A DNA stretch of 64,000 nt, taken from Poriferisodalis sp965198245 (lineage in GTDB: Bacteria > Actinomycetota > Acidimicrobiia > Acidimicrobiales > Poriferisodalaceae). The stretch lies in assembly GCF_965198245.1 (NCBI RefSeq), contig NZ_OZ240249.1, forward strand, positions 3,410,001 through 3,474,000. Direction: 5' to 3'. This document shows, piece after piece, positions 8,918-17,605 of the stretch; position 1 is the first letter of the stretch, and each line of letters starts with the position of its first letter. The notes beneath the pieces were generated by a model. The model was given only the letters and a program-made list of their open reading frames with translations, had not been told where the DNA came from and searched no databases. A program made the position numbers and the translations under genes.

Positions 8918-9161
8918 GGCTCGGCGTGAAGTATTGGTTCAGCTCGACGACGAACTCATCGAACGACTTGCAGAGATCGCGACCGCCGAGGGAACGAACA
9001 GGTCCGCGTTGCTTCGTCGCGGTGCACGCGCTGTCATCGAAGCCACCGATCTGGCCGACGCCGATGCAGTGCTCATCGCTGCGTATCGCCGCCAGCCGCA
9101 GGATCCGGCGTTCGTCGAGGCGGCAGCACGATTGGCGGCCGAGACAGCGCCGCCGTGGTAG
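8916..9161 (+). CDS. Ribbon-helix-helix antitoxin (MazE-like partner of MazF)
   Basis: An 81-residue ribbon-helix-helix protein: REVLVQLDDELIERLAEIA forms the beta strand and first helix, and NRSALLRRGARAVIE the second helix. It would bind DNA as a dimer at the inverted repeat 8890-8917 and neutralise the toxin through its C-terminal half. Upstream in-frame starts at 8898 and 8910 also exist. 8916 is chosen because MARREVLVQL is the usual family start, and a near-leaderless transcript is possible. The stop overlaps the mazF start by 7 nt, which indicates translational coupling. It is the first gene of a four-gene overlapping cluster ending with DprA. Confidence 0.82.
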   Translation: MARREVLVQLDDELIERLAEIATAEGTNRSALLRRGARAVIEATDLADADAVLIAAYRRQPQDPAFVEAAARLAAETAPPW

Positions 9162-9478
9162 CGCGCAACGAGATCTATTGGGGTGATCTCGGGGAGCCCG
9201 GCGGGCGACGACCCCTGTGCGTCCTGACGAGGGACGCGGCGGCTTCGGTGCTGACAGCAATCACTTGCGCTCCCGTCACGCGCACGATGCGCGGCATCCG
9301 CTCGGAGGTGGAGATCGGCGTTAACGAGGGACTGCCAGCGACGTGCGTCATCAGCTGCGACAACATCGTCACCGTGCCGATTGCCCGGCTGGATGCCGAA
9401 CCAGTGGGCCGGCTCGATGCTCTCAAACGGGCACAACTCGACCAGGCACTTCGCTACGCACTGGACATCGTCTACTGA
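9155..9478 (+). CDS. mazF: MazF/PemK-family endoribonuclease toxin
   Basis: A 107-residue MazF-fold toxin. The N-terminal EIYWGDLGEPGGRRPLCVLTRD matches the family's W-x-x-x-L...P.L pattern. TAITCAPVTRTMRGIRSEVEI and CVISCDNIVTVPIARL supply the core strands with the conserved Arg and Thr. The family cleaves single-stranded RNA, often mRNA or rRNA, and stops translation. It overlaps the antitoxin by 7 nt, and its TGA overlaps the ATG of the RecQ-PRTase gene by one base (9478), so helicase translation is likely coupled to toxin translation. That coupling is unusual for a MazEF module. Confidence 0.88.
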   Translation: MVARNEIYWGDLGEPGGRRPLCVLTRDAAASVLTAITCAPVTRTMRGIRSEVEIGVNEGLPATCVISCDNIVTVPIARLDAEPVGRLDALKRAQLDQALRYALDIVY

Positions 9479-11547
9479 TGAGCCCCGTCCCGGAAACCGA
9501 AGATGCGCTCGGCCTGCTGCGCAAGCTGACCGGAGACCCACAGGCCGAATTCCGCGATGGACAGCTCGGTGTTATCCGTCGTCTGGTTGCGGAGCGTGCG
9601 CGAGTACTTCTGGTGCAGCGAACCGGCTGGGGTAAGAGTGCGGTCTATTTCATCGCTACCCGGCTGATGCGCAGTGCAGGCTCCGGCCCGACGCTGCTGG
9701 TATCGCCGCTGCTCGCATTGATGCGCAATCAGATCGAGGCGGCGCAACGCCTCGGCGTACGCGCCGTCACCATCAACAGCTCCAACCGCGATGAATGGGA
9801 AGTGGTCATCGCGCAGATCGAAGCCGACGAAGCGGATGTCGTGCTGATCTCACCCGAACGGCTGGCGAACCACGAATTTCGCAGCGAGGTGCTTCCGGTC
9901 ATAGCTGCGCGATGCGGTCTGCTCGTCGTCGACGAGGCCCATTGCATCTCCGACTGGGGTCACGACTTCCGGCCGGACTACCGACGGCTCGTTCGCGTGC
10001 TCGATCTGCTACCGCCACAGATACCGGTGCTGTGCTGCACCGCAACGGCCAACGACCGGGTCGTTGCCGATGTCATCACGCAACTCGGGTCCGAGTTCGA
10101 GACAGTGCGCGGGCCACTCGGCAGGGACAGTCTGCGATTGCACGCCCTGACGATCCTGTCGCCACCGGAGCGTCTGACATGGCTGGCGGCGACGCTGGCG
10201 AAGCTGCCGGGTACCGGCATCGTGTACTGCTCCACCATTCGAGACACCGAACGCGTCGCGGGCTGGCTGGTCTGCGAAGGCATTGATGCTGTGGCCTACA
10301 GCGGTGGGACCGAATCGTCCCGGCGACCCGAGATCGAACAGGCACTGCTCGGCAACTCGGTCAAGGCAGTCGTCGCGACCTCCGCGTTGGGCATGGGTTT
10401 CGACAAGCCAGACCTGTCGTTCGTGATCCACTATCAGTCGCCGGGATCGCCAGTCGCTTACTACCAGCAGGTCGGACGGGCGGGCCGGGGAGTGCCGGAG
10501 TCGTGGGGCATCGTGTTGCGGGGCACCGAAGACGCCGACATTCAGAACTATTTCATCGAGACGTCGTTCCCCAACCCCCGGCTCGCTGAGCATGTCGTCG
10601 GACTGCTGGAAGAGCGCCACGAGCCGATGCGGCTCAACGAGTTGCTCCCGGAGGTGAACGTCGGCAACAAACGTCTCGAGAATCTTCTGAAGAATCTGGA
10701 AGTGGATGGCGCAATCGAACGCGTCGGCAGCCGGTGGCAACGGTCGCTCCGACCTTGGAGCTTCGATCACGACAAAGTCGAAGCGGTCACTGCGTTGCGC
10801 TGCGCCGAACTCGAACTGGTGCGCCAGTACATCGACACCGACCAGTGCCGAATGCAGCTCCTGAGGCAGCATCTCGACGATCCGGTAAGCGAGCCGTGCG
10901 GCTCGTGCGACAACTGCACCGGCGACACCATGGCGCTGACGTTCGATCCGTCCGAGGTGCAACGGGCAGTGGAGTTCTTGCGCAGCGAGAGCATGGTGAT
11001 CCAGTCCCGTAAGCAGTGGGCGAGCGCCAAGTCGATCCCGGCAGAGCTTCGACTTGAAGACGGTCGAGCGCTGTCGAGATGGGGTGACGGCGGCTGGGGC
11101 AACCTGGTGCGCAAGGGCAAGCAGTCGGATGGCCGATTCGACGACCGCTTGGTGGACGCTGTCGCAGAGTTCATCAGCGACCGATGGCAGCCCGTACCCT
11201 CACCGACCTGGGTCACGTTCGTGCCATCGCGCCGTTACCCAACACTCGTTCCCGACTTCGCTACCCGGCTCGCGGACGCGCTCGGGCTGCCGTGTCACGA
11301 TGCGGTCGTGCAGGTTCGCGACACGCAGACACAGAAGTCGTTGCGGAACAGCCATCAGCAGTTCCGCAACGTTGACGGGGCGTTCAGTATCAGCGCCCCG
11401 CTGCCCGAAGGCCCGGTGCTCCTGGTCGACGATGTGGTTGATTCCCGTTGGACGCTGACGGTCGTGGGAGCGCAGCTGCGCACCGCCGGAGCGGGTCGTG
11501 TGTTCCCGTTGGCCTTATCCGAGACGTCCGAGAGGGCGGGCGGGTGA
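9478..11547 (+). CDS. RecQ-type DNA helicase fused to a phosphoribosyltransferase domain
   Basis: A 689-residue fusion. Residues 25-365 form the SF2 helicase core: Walker A TGWGKS (49-54), DEAH (152-155) and motif VI QQVGRAGRG (330-338). A RecQ zinc-type cysteine set follows (C457, C474, C477, C480). After a linker, residues about 575-689 are a type I phosphoribosyltransferase with the PRPP loop VLLVDDVVDSRWT (647-659). The helicase part unwinds DNA; the PRTase may use PRPP chemistry on a nucleotide or nucleic acid, which is unproven. Its ATG shares one base with the mazF stop, and its stop overlaps the dprA GTG (GTGA). PRTase next to DprA recalls the ShosTA anti-phage pair. Confidence 0.85.
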   Translation: MSPVPETEDALGLLRKLTGDPQAEFRDGQLGVIRRLVAERARVLLVQRTGWGKSAVYFIATRLMRSAGSGPTLLVSPLLALMRNQIEAAQRLGVRAVTINSSNRDEWEVVIAQIEADEADVVLISPERLANHEFRSEVLPVIAARCGLLVVDEAHCISDWGHDFRPDYRRLVRVLDLLPPQIPVLCCTATANDRVVADVITQLGSEFETVRGPLGRDSLRLHALTILSPPERLTWLAATLAKLPGTGIVYCSTIRDTERVAGWLVCEGIDAVAYSGGTESSRRPEIEQALLGNSVKAVVATSALGMGFDKPDLSFVIHYQSPGSPVAYYQQVGRAGRGVPESWGIVLRGTEDADIQNYFIETSFPNPRLAEHVVGLLEERHEPMRLNELLPEVNVGNKRLENLLKNLEVDGAIERVGSRWQRSLRPWSFDHDKVEAVTALRCAELELVRQYIDTDQCRMQLLRQHLDDPVSEPCGSCDNCTGDTMALTFDPSEVQRAVEFLRSESMVIQSRKQWASAKSIPAELRLEDGRALSRWGDGGWGNLVRKGKQSDGRFDDRLVDAVAEFISDRWQPVPSPTWVTFVPSRRYPTLVPDFATRLADALGLPCHDAVVQVRDTQTQKSLRNSHQQFRNVDGAFSISAPLPEGPVLLVDDVVDSRWTLTVVGAQLRTAGAGRVFPLALSETSERAGG

Positions 11548-12536
11548 GGCGAGGAGACGACGCTCTGGCGACGATCTCTCTCGTCAGCCGCCTGTGTGCT
11601 GACCGAGTGCGGCCGCTGAAGGCATCGGAGTTCTGGAAGCTGTCAGCTCGCCTGGGCACCGGACCGAGTTGCCTGCTCGGAATGAAGGCCGACGATCTCG
11701 CAGCGGCGCACGACTTCATAGGCGATTTCGCTCATCGCATCGGTGCTCTGATGGGCCGAGCCACGGCACTCGCGTTCGAGTTGGAGCGGCTAGAGCAGTC
11801 GGGTATCCGGACGCTCACCCCATTCGACGAGCACTACCCGACACGCTGGCCCGAGCGCCTCGGGCCCAAGGCGCCGCCTTTGCTCTATGCGGCGGGCGCA
11901 ACCGAACTGCTCGGTATCGCAGGTCTCGGCGTAGTGGGCAGCCGCGACGTAAGTCCGCTTGGCGCCGAGGTTGCCGTCGAGGCTGCCAAGTGCGCAGTCG
12001 TCCGCGGTATTCCTCTCGTGTCGGGCGGGGCTCGAGGCGTCGATCAGCTCGCAATGAATGCGGCACTGGATTGGGGAGGCGCAGTTGTCGGCGTGCTGGC
12101 GGACTCGCTGTCACGCAAACTCCGCAACGCCGACGTCCGCGCAGCGATTCATGATGGACGGGCCGTCATGTGCGCGCCCTACAGCCCCGACGCCAGCTTC
12201 AGCGCCGGCAACGCAATGGGACGCAACAAGCTCATCTACGCCCAGGCCGCAGTCACGCTTGTGGTCGCTAGCGACCAGGGCTCAGGCGGTACCTGGACTG
12301 GCGCAACTGAGGCACTCGACCGCCAATTCGGCCGGGTCGCGGTCTGGCGAGGACCCGGCGAAGGCCCGGGCAACGAAGATCTCGAACGACATGGTGCAGT
12401 GCCTATCTCCGAAATCGAACAGCTCGACACCCTGCTCGACGGTGATGACGCTGACGCCAACATCGACGCGCCCCCACTCGCCGCCCGCCCCGCGCAGGGA
12501 ACGCTCTTCGACGGTGCGAGACCGGCATCGATATAG
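11544..12536 (+). CDS. DprA/Smf-like protein of the helicase-PRTase operon
   Basis: A 330-residue DprA-family (Rossmann-like, SLOG group) protein. The core begins near residue 90 (YPTRWPERLG). It contains GVVGSRDVS, the nucleotide or ssDNA-binding loop SGGARGVDQLAM, and GNAMGRNKLIYAQA, all typical of DprA. It lacks the C-terminal winged helix of competence DprA and has an acidic tail. The GTG start overlaps the upstream stop by 4 nt, so it is cotranslated with the RecQ-PRTase protein. In defence pairs of the ShosTA type a DprA homologue restrains a PRTase toxin. A similar partner role is inferred here rather than competence, since no com genes are near. Confidence 0.82.
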   Translation: MRRGDDALATISLVSRLCADRVRPLKASEFWKLSARLGTGPSCLLGMKADDLAAAHDFIGDFAHRIGALMGRATALAFELERLEQSGIRTLTPFDEHYPTRWPERLGPKAPPLLYAAGATELLGIAGLGVVGSRDVSPLGAEVAVEAAKCAVVRGIPLVSGGARGVDQLAMNAALDWGGAVVGVLADSLSRKLRNADVRAAIHDGRAVMCAPYSPDASFSAGNAMGRNKLIYAQAAVTLVVASDQGSGGTWTGATEALDRQFGRVAVWRGPGEGPGNEDLERHGAVPISEIEQLDTLLDGDDADANIDAPPLAARPAQGTLFDGARPASI

Positions 12537-12640
12537 AACTCATTGTTCTTGCCGAAGTCGCTAGTGCGGCGGGCACCCGGGACCCGGTGGAGCGACGGTG
12601 GCCCGACAGCCAAGGTGTCGTGCAGCGATAGCTTCACGCC

Positions 12641-13534
12641 ATGAGCCAACTGGATCTGCCGCGATACGACGAGTTCATGATTCCGGTCCTCGAGGCGCTC
12701 AAGGAGCTCGGGGGCTCAGCACGGCGCGACGAGATCGTCTCCGCGGTGGCCAGTCGCGCAGAGCTCTCCGACGAGCAACTGGATCTCCGTTACGAGACCA
12801 CTGGCGTGTCTGTGGCGGCTGATCGGATCGGATGGGCACTGACTTATCTGAAGAAGATCGGCGCAGTGGACAACTCCCGACGCGGCGTGTGGGCGCTCAC
12901 CGATGGCGGCCGAAGAATCGAATCGCACTCGGAGATCGACGCGCAGCTGCGCGTGGTTCGCGCCGAGCTCGCAGCCCGTACTGCCCAGCGGAAGCTCAGC
13001 GAGCGGCCCGGCACCGCCGAGGACGACGAACTTGACCTCGCCGAGGACTCCGATTCAGACTCCCAATGGCGGGTGACCCTGCTGCAACAGCTTCTGGAGA
13101 TATCCCCCGCCGCATTCGAGCGGCTCACTCAGCGGTTGCTGCGCGAGGCCGGGTTCAGAGAGGTCGAAGTGCTCGGCCAAAGCGGTGACGGCGGTCTCGA
13201 TGGCGTTGGCGTCTACCGCCTGTCCCTCGTGTCGTTCCCGATCTACTTCCAATGCAAGCGCTACAGCGGTTCGGTCCCGTCGAGTGCCGTACGCGACTTC
13301 CGAGGGGCTATGGCCGGACGCGGCGAGAAGGGCCTCCTAGTGACCACTGGCACCTTCACCCGCGGCGCACGCGACGAAGCAAGCCGAGACGGTGCTCCCC
13401 CGGTACAGCTGATCGACGGCGAAGATCTCTGCGACCTGCTCAAGGAATACGACCTCGGCGTCACGACGCGCACCCGCCAGATCGAGGACATCGAAATCGA
13501 TGCCACATGGTTCCAGCAATTCGAGCCTGCTTGA
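12641..13534 (+). CDS. mrr: Mrr-type restriction endonuclease (type IV)
   Basis: A 297-residue Mrr protein. The N-terminal winged helix (about 10-95, Mrr_N) begins DEFMIPVLEALKELGG and ends with GVWALTDGG. An acidic hinge occupies 125-140. The catalytic PD-(D/E)xK domain spans about 150-275 with FERL (Glu160), GDGGLDGVG (Asp187) and FQCKRYSG (Gln204-Lys206). Mrr enzymes cut DNA carrying foreign methylation. It lies 104 nt after dprA on the same strand, so it may share the defence transcript or have its own promoter. All catalytic residues are present. Confidence 0.88.
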   Translation: MSQLDLPRYDEFMIPVLEALKELGGSARRDEIVSAVASRAELSDEQLDLRYETTGVSVAADRIGWALTYLKKIGAVDNSRRGVWALTDGGRRIESHSEIDAQLRVVRAELAARTAQRKLSERPGTAEDDELDLAEDSDSDSQWRVTLLQQLLEISPAAFERLTQRLLREAGFREVEVLGQSGDGGLDGVGVYRLSLVSFPIYFQCKRYSGSVPSSAVRDFRGAMAGRGEKGLLVTTGTFTRGARDEASRDGAPPVQLIDGEDLCDLLKEYDLGVTTRTRQIEDIEIDATWFQQFEPA

Positions 13535-13581
13535 GTCGCATCGCAGTCTCCGACTCGGCGAGCGACCGATAAGACAGGTAG

Positions 13582-14709
13582 CTAGGCGAAGAGTGGTGGC
13601 CGCTCCGGGGCGTTGAGGAACTCGAGAACCGTCCCGCTCGGATACGTTCGCACTATCTTGCGCGAGCTCAGACAGCGAATCAAGCTCTCTTCTTCCAGTG
13701 AACGGAGCACCCGTTTGTAATGGCTCTCCTTGTAGTCGGTATGGACAACCACAAACTCGTTGATCTCGTCGACGCTCGCAGTGCGTGACCCAAATTCATC
13801 AAACAAGGCGCGGCGGAGCGCGGATAGGTCTACGCTCGGCTCAAACAACATCGACTGATTTCCGGCGAAACCCGAGAATCGAATGCCATTGATGGGGTCA
13901 ATGTCCCACATGGCATCCTTCATTGCCTTGAGTCCTTTGACATCCCGGGTGCCAAACATCAAATAATACTCCGTGCGATGTCGATCGACATTCAATATTT
14001 CGAATGGACGCACATATGTAAAATTGGCGATGTCACGTAGCTGTGATGCGTAGAGATCTCGAAGAAATGCTTTCCGTTTCTCGCCCGACAAACTGCTTAC
14101 ATGGCGATGTTCGCTGTTAGTGGTTCCAAACAACTCCTCAAAGGAGTGGGCGATACCGGGACGCCGATCATTGACAAATCTGTTGACATGGTCGAACATG
14201 AAGTTAAAGATAACTTCGCACTTGTCAGATGCCAGCAGATCGGCGATGATATTGATCGGCACGCCGGACCAACCGAAGGGGTCCACAAATGCCAGAGTTG
14301 GCGCCAACCGGCCAGGTCCGATCTCGGCGATTCGACTGGCAACTTCTGCGAATGCGCCGTGGATGATCTTCACGACAACATTATGGGGCCTACCTTCGTT
14401 TGATTTCCAGTATCCGTCGATCTCGTCTTTGAGGTTGTTGCATCTACTTTCCTCGGCCTCAACAAAAATGAACACGAATTCCGTTGAGGACAATTGTGGG
14501 AAATAGTTGTGACGGACGAGCGTATCAATTGCAATCAAAGGCGATCCCCACTCACCATTCTCGTACACACCAGGGCCTGCGAAGCCGTCAAGAAATATGA
14601 CCCGGGTATGGGATTGCCCGAGAATCGGGTACCACGCCTTCAAGTAACCTTGCAACAAGAGATGCTTGGCGCGAGTGTGTTCTGGAATTGTCCAAGTCGT
14701 TGATGTCAT
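13582..14709 (-). CDS. tcmP: Three-Cys-motif partner protein TcmP
   Basis: A 375-residue member of the TcmP family, named because it is nearly always encoded next to a three-Cys-motif protein. Features seen are the N-terminal VIFLDGFAGPGVYENG, FIFVEAEESRCNNL and TLAFVDPFGWSG, which look like a Rossmann methyltransferase-type fold with the F-x-D-P-F-G motif. The C-terminus (about 300-375) appears to be a winged helix. The ATG at 14709 overlaps the DUF5131 stop (14706) by 4 nt, confirming the pairing; a longer in-frame extension upstream is rejected for that reason. AT-rich codons in 13900-14500 differ from neighbours and suggest transfer. The biochemical role is unknown; the pair is common in mobile and defence loci. 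Confidence 0.85.
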   Translation of the reverse strand: MTSTTWTIPEHTRAKHLLLQGYLKAWYPILGQSHTRVIFLDGFAGPGVYENGEWGSPLIAIDTLVRHNYFPQLSSTEFVFIFVEAEESRCNNLKDEIDGYWKSNEGRPHNVVVKIIHGAFAEVASRIAEIGPGRLAPTLAFVDPFGWSGVPINIIADLLASDKCEVIFNFMFDHVNRFVNDRRPGIAHSFEELFGTTNSEHRHVSSLSGEKRKAFLRDLYASQLRDIANFTYVRPFEILNVDRHRTEYYLMFGTRDVKGLKAMKDAMWDIDPINGIRFSGFAGNQSMLFEPSVDLSALRRALFDEFGSRTASVDEINEFVVVHTDYKESHYKRVLRSLEEESLIRCLSSRKIVRTYPSGTVLEFLNAPERPPLFA

Positions 14710-15500
14710 GCCGCTGTGTCCAGTGAGCGGGCAATCTCGACAGGGACCTCCTTGAGCATCGATTCCTTCTGAGGCATCGAGCCGTAGGTCAAGCCATCGA
14801 GTTCTCGGCCGCCAGCCTTGGGGGTGCGGCCTCCCCACTGCTTGAAGAAGAACTCGACAGTGGCGTCTGCGCACTGATCCCGCAGGTCTCTGACCCAATC
14901 GGCTTCCATCGATCGGGCGCCTGGACCGCTCTCGCCTCCGGCAATGAGCCAGTGAATGTCAGTGAGATCGAGATTCGGCAGCGCCTCCAAGAGCGGTTCG
15001 GCGCTAATGAAACGCACCGCAGCGCCTACCGAGCGCAGATGGTCGATGCGGAAGGCGTAGCGGGGCGTCTCAACCGTGACGCCCATCCAGACGTTCGAAG
15101 GCCATTCCAGATCGCCTGCGACAGCTGCAAGCCGCTTCGACCGCTTCGTGAGCACTTGGTAGGTGTGCTGCGGAGTGTCGGCCATCACCTCGAACACCTT
15201 CTGGATGAAATCCAGTGGCACATCGGGATGAAACAAGTCGCTCATCGAGTTCACGAATATCAAGCGGGGTCTGCGCCAACGCCGCGGCCGGTCGAGCAGG
15301 TCGTGATGCAGGGTCAGGCCAAAGCCTGGTCCACTCAAGGACGGGTCTCCATCACGTTGGTAGCGGGGGTTGCCCATCGCCTTCAGGCGCTTCGCCAGCG
15401 TGAGCGCGTAGCAGTTGTCGCAACCCACAGAGGTGCGGTCACAGCCTGTGGTGGGATTCCACGTCGCCTCAGTCCACTCAATGCCGGTGCGGTCACTCAT
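14706..15500 (-). CDS. DUF5131 (phage Gp37/Gp68) three-Cys-motif protein
   Basis: A 264-residue protein of the phage Gp37/Gp68 family. The N-terminus EWTEATWNPTTGC has three cysteines at positions 20, 27 and 30 (C-x6-C-x2-CYA), the radical-SAM-like three-Cys motif of the family. Downstream blocks IFVNSMSDLFHPDVP, VLTKRS, MGVTVE, ISAEPLLE and IAGGESGPGAR are all family hallmarks. It probably binds an iron-sulfur cluster; substrate and reaction are unknown. The ATG at 15500 is the standard start. It overlaps tcmP by 4 nt, and the HsdM gene lies 204 nt upstream on the same strand. Confidence 0.88.
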   Translation of the reverse strand: MSDRTGIEWTEATWNPTTGCDRTSVGCDNCYALTLAKRLKAMGNPRYQRDGDPSLSGPGFGLTLHHDLLDRPRRWRRPRLIFVNSMSDLFHPDVPLDFIQKVFEVMADTPQHTYQVLTKRSKRLAAVAGDLEWPSNVWMGVTVETPRYAFRIDHLRSVGAAVRFISAEPLLEALPNLDLTDIHWLIAGGESGPGARSMEADWVRDLRDQCADATVEFFFKQWGGRTPKAGGRELDGLTYGSMPQKESMLKEVPVEIARSLDTAA

Positions 15501-15704
15501 GATCGCTTCCCTTCGGCAGATAGACGGTCGGACGGTAAGTCGACGTGTGCGTCGCTCAAGACAGCGACCTGTCGGCGGTTGCACGAACGTCAGCGTGCAC
15601 TAGGGGTGTGACAAGAATCGTCCACGAGAGTACGACGGTTCTGCCGCCGGCGACAAGCTCCGCCTCGCCAATCGGATCCACCACAGCCAACAGGGACGGT
15701 TGGC

Positions 15705-17144
15705 TCAACCGGATTCGGATGCGGCGGCGAGGGATTCGGCCAGAGCTTGGATCTCGGCGAGGGCGGATTCGAGGTCTTCAGCGATCTCGGCGGCGAGGAG
15801 GGCTGGGGGTGGGAGGTTGTCGGTGTCTTCGAGGCTCTCGTCTCGCAGCCAGAAGAGGTCGAGGCTGACCTTGTCTCGGGCGATCAACTCGTCGTAGGTG
15901 TAGCGCTTGAAGCGCTCAGACTCCTCGCGCTTGTGGCGAGCGTCGGCCCGGTAGCAGGCAACGAAATCGTCCAGGTCGGCCCTCGTGAGCGGATTCTGCT
16001 TGAGCGTGAAGTGCTTGTTGGTGCGCAGGTCGTACACCCATAGCTCGCGGGTCCACGGGTCCTCGGCGCCCTCGCGGCGGCGGAAGAACAACACGTTGGC
16101 CTTCACCCCCTGCGCGTAGAAGATCCCAGTCGGGAGCCGCAGCAGGGTGTGGACCTCGCAGTCGTGCAGCAGCCTGCGACGGATGGTCTCGCCAGCTCCG
16201 GCCTCGAAGAGCACGTTGTCAGGCACGACCACGGCCGCATCCCCGCCGATCTTCAGCAGGCTCACGACGTGCTGGACGAAGTTGAGCTGCTTGTTGCGGG
16301 TCGTCGCCCAGAAGTCCTCCCGCTCGTAGCTGTCCGACGATGAACGGCCGAACGGCGGGTTGGTCAGCACCAGGTCGAAGGGCTTGCCGGGAGAGTCCCG
16401 CAGGGCGTCGTCCACGACGATTGGCGAGTCGGATTCGGGGCTCTCGATGCCGTGCAACAGCATGTTCATGGCGCACAGACGGGCAGGCAGGTCGGCGATC
16501 TCCCAACCGGTGAACGCCCCCGAGCGCAGATGAGCGGACTGGTCGGGCTCCAAGTGCGGGAACCGCTCGACGATCGACCGATACGCGCCCAGGAAGAATC
16601 CGCCGGTGCCGCACGCGGGGTCGCAGATTCGGTCGTCGGGCTCGGGCCCCATCACGTCGACGATGGCGCTGATGAGCGCCCGGGGCGTGAAGTACTGGCC
16701 CGCTCCCCTGGCACCCTCCTGGGCGGTCTTCTCGATCAGGCCCTCGTACGCGTCGCCCTTGAGATCGGCGTCGTAGCTCATCCACTCGTGCTGGTCGATG
16801 AATTCCTTGATGAGCTGTTCCAGCTTGGCGGGCGTCTGGATGCGGTTGCGGGCCTTGTGGAAGACCACGCCGATCATGTCCTCGCTGGTGCCCAGTGCGG
16901 CCAAGGCATTGCTGTAGTGGGCTTCGAGCTCCGCACCCGACCGGCTCAGCAGCGACTGCCAATCGTGCTCGACGGGAACGATGCGGTCGCCTCCCAGCAT
17001 CACGTACTGCTCATCGGCCATCTTCAGAAACAGCAAGTACGTGAGCTGTTCGAGGTAGTCGCCGTAGGACAGTCCGTCGTCGCGCAGTACGTCGCAGAAG
17101 TCCCACAGCTTCTGCACCATCGCCTTCGGGTCATGGGCGGGCAC
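15705..17144 (-). CDS. hsdM: Type I restriction-modification methyltransferase subunit HsdM
   Basis: A 479-residue N6-adenine methylase subunit. The helical N-terminal domain (about 5-130) precedes the SAM motif DPACGTGGF (175-183) and the catalytic NPPF (262-265). The C-terminal part carries DVSLD-like and coiled-coil helices. In a type I system it works with HsdS for sequence recognition and HsdR for cleavage, but neither is encoded nearby: the same-strand genes downstream are DUF5131 and tcmP. The start is GTG at 17144; ATG at residue 9 is an alternative. It could be an orphan methylase, or its partners may be elsewhere. Confidence 0.88.
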   Translation of the reverse strand: MPAHDPKAMVQKLWDFCDVLRDDGLSYGDYLEQLTYLLFLKMADEQYVMLGGDRIVPVEHDWQSLLSRSGAELEAHYSNALAALGTSEDMIGVVFHKARNRIQTPAKLEQLIKEFIDQHEWMSYDADLKGDAYEGLIEKTAQEGARGAGQYFTPRALISAIVDVMGPEPDDRICDPACGTGGFFLGAYRSIVERFPHLEPDQSAHLRSGAFTGWEIADLPARLCAMNMLLHGIESPESDSPIVVDDALRDSPGKPFDLVLTNPPFGRSSSDSYEREDFWATTRNKQLNFVQHVVSLLKIGGDAAVVVPDNVLFEAGAGETIRRRLLHDCEVHTLLRLPTGIFYAQGVKANVLFFRRREGAEDPWTRELWVYDLRTNKHFTLKQNPLTRADLDDFVACYRADARHKREESERFKRYTYDELIARDKVSLDLFWLRDESLEDTDNLPPPALLAAEIAEDLESALAEIQALAESLAAASESG

Positions 17145-17283
17145 CGGCTCACGCTATGCCATCGCTTCTATGATGTCCGGTGGTCCGAATCACGTTGGCT
17201 GGTGTTGCAGCCTCGCGGTTCAAGCGCAAAGCCATACCAGGTCCGCCAGGTGCTGCGAGCCATCGATGAGCTAGGAAATCACA

Positions 17284-17496
17284 ATGGCCACTCTTGAGTT
17301 CCAGCATGAGTACCGCTTCCGGACCGAATGGTCCGAGGAAGATCAGGAATGGGTCGGCCTGTGTGACGCCTTCCCTCTCATGAGCTGGCTGGAACCCGAA
17401 CGCGATGCGGCTGAAGCCGGCATCAGAGCGGTCGTCGCCGAGGCCGTGGGTCTGCTGAAGGCAGAAGGAAGCGTGCCGCCGCCTGCCGAAGGCTGA
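17284..17496 (+). CDS. HicB-like antitoxin domain protein (no HicA seen)
   Basis: A 70-residue protein with a HicB-type fold: EYRFRTEWSEEDQEWVGLCDAFP matches the two-strand pattern followed by the D-x-P turn, then AAEAGIRAVVAEAVGLL is the helix. It has no ribbon-helix-helix or HTH tail, so DNA binding is doubtful. The usual partner HicA, a small dsRNA-fold RNase, is not found in the 139 nt upstream or downstream. It is an orphan antitoxin-like gene or a decayed pair. The start ATG at 17284 lies on the opposite strand from hsdM. Confidence 0.55.
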   Translation: MATLEFQHEYRFRTEWSEEDQEWVGLCDAFPLMSWLEPERDAAEAGIRAVVAEAVGLLKAEGSVPPPAEG

Positions 17497-17605
17497 ACGG
17501 CACACATCAGCATCCGCCCGCCCACAGGAGTCCCCGTCACCACGGCGAGGCCGAGCCGCGGTATACCGGGGGTCTCATGACCGCGTTGGAGGGATGGCCG
17601 CAGCT

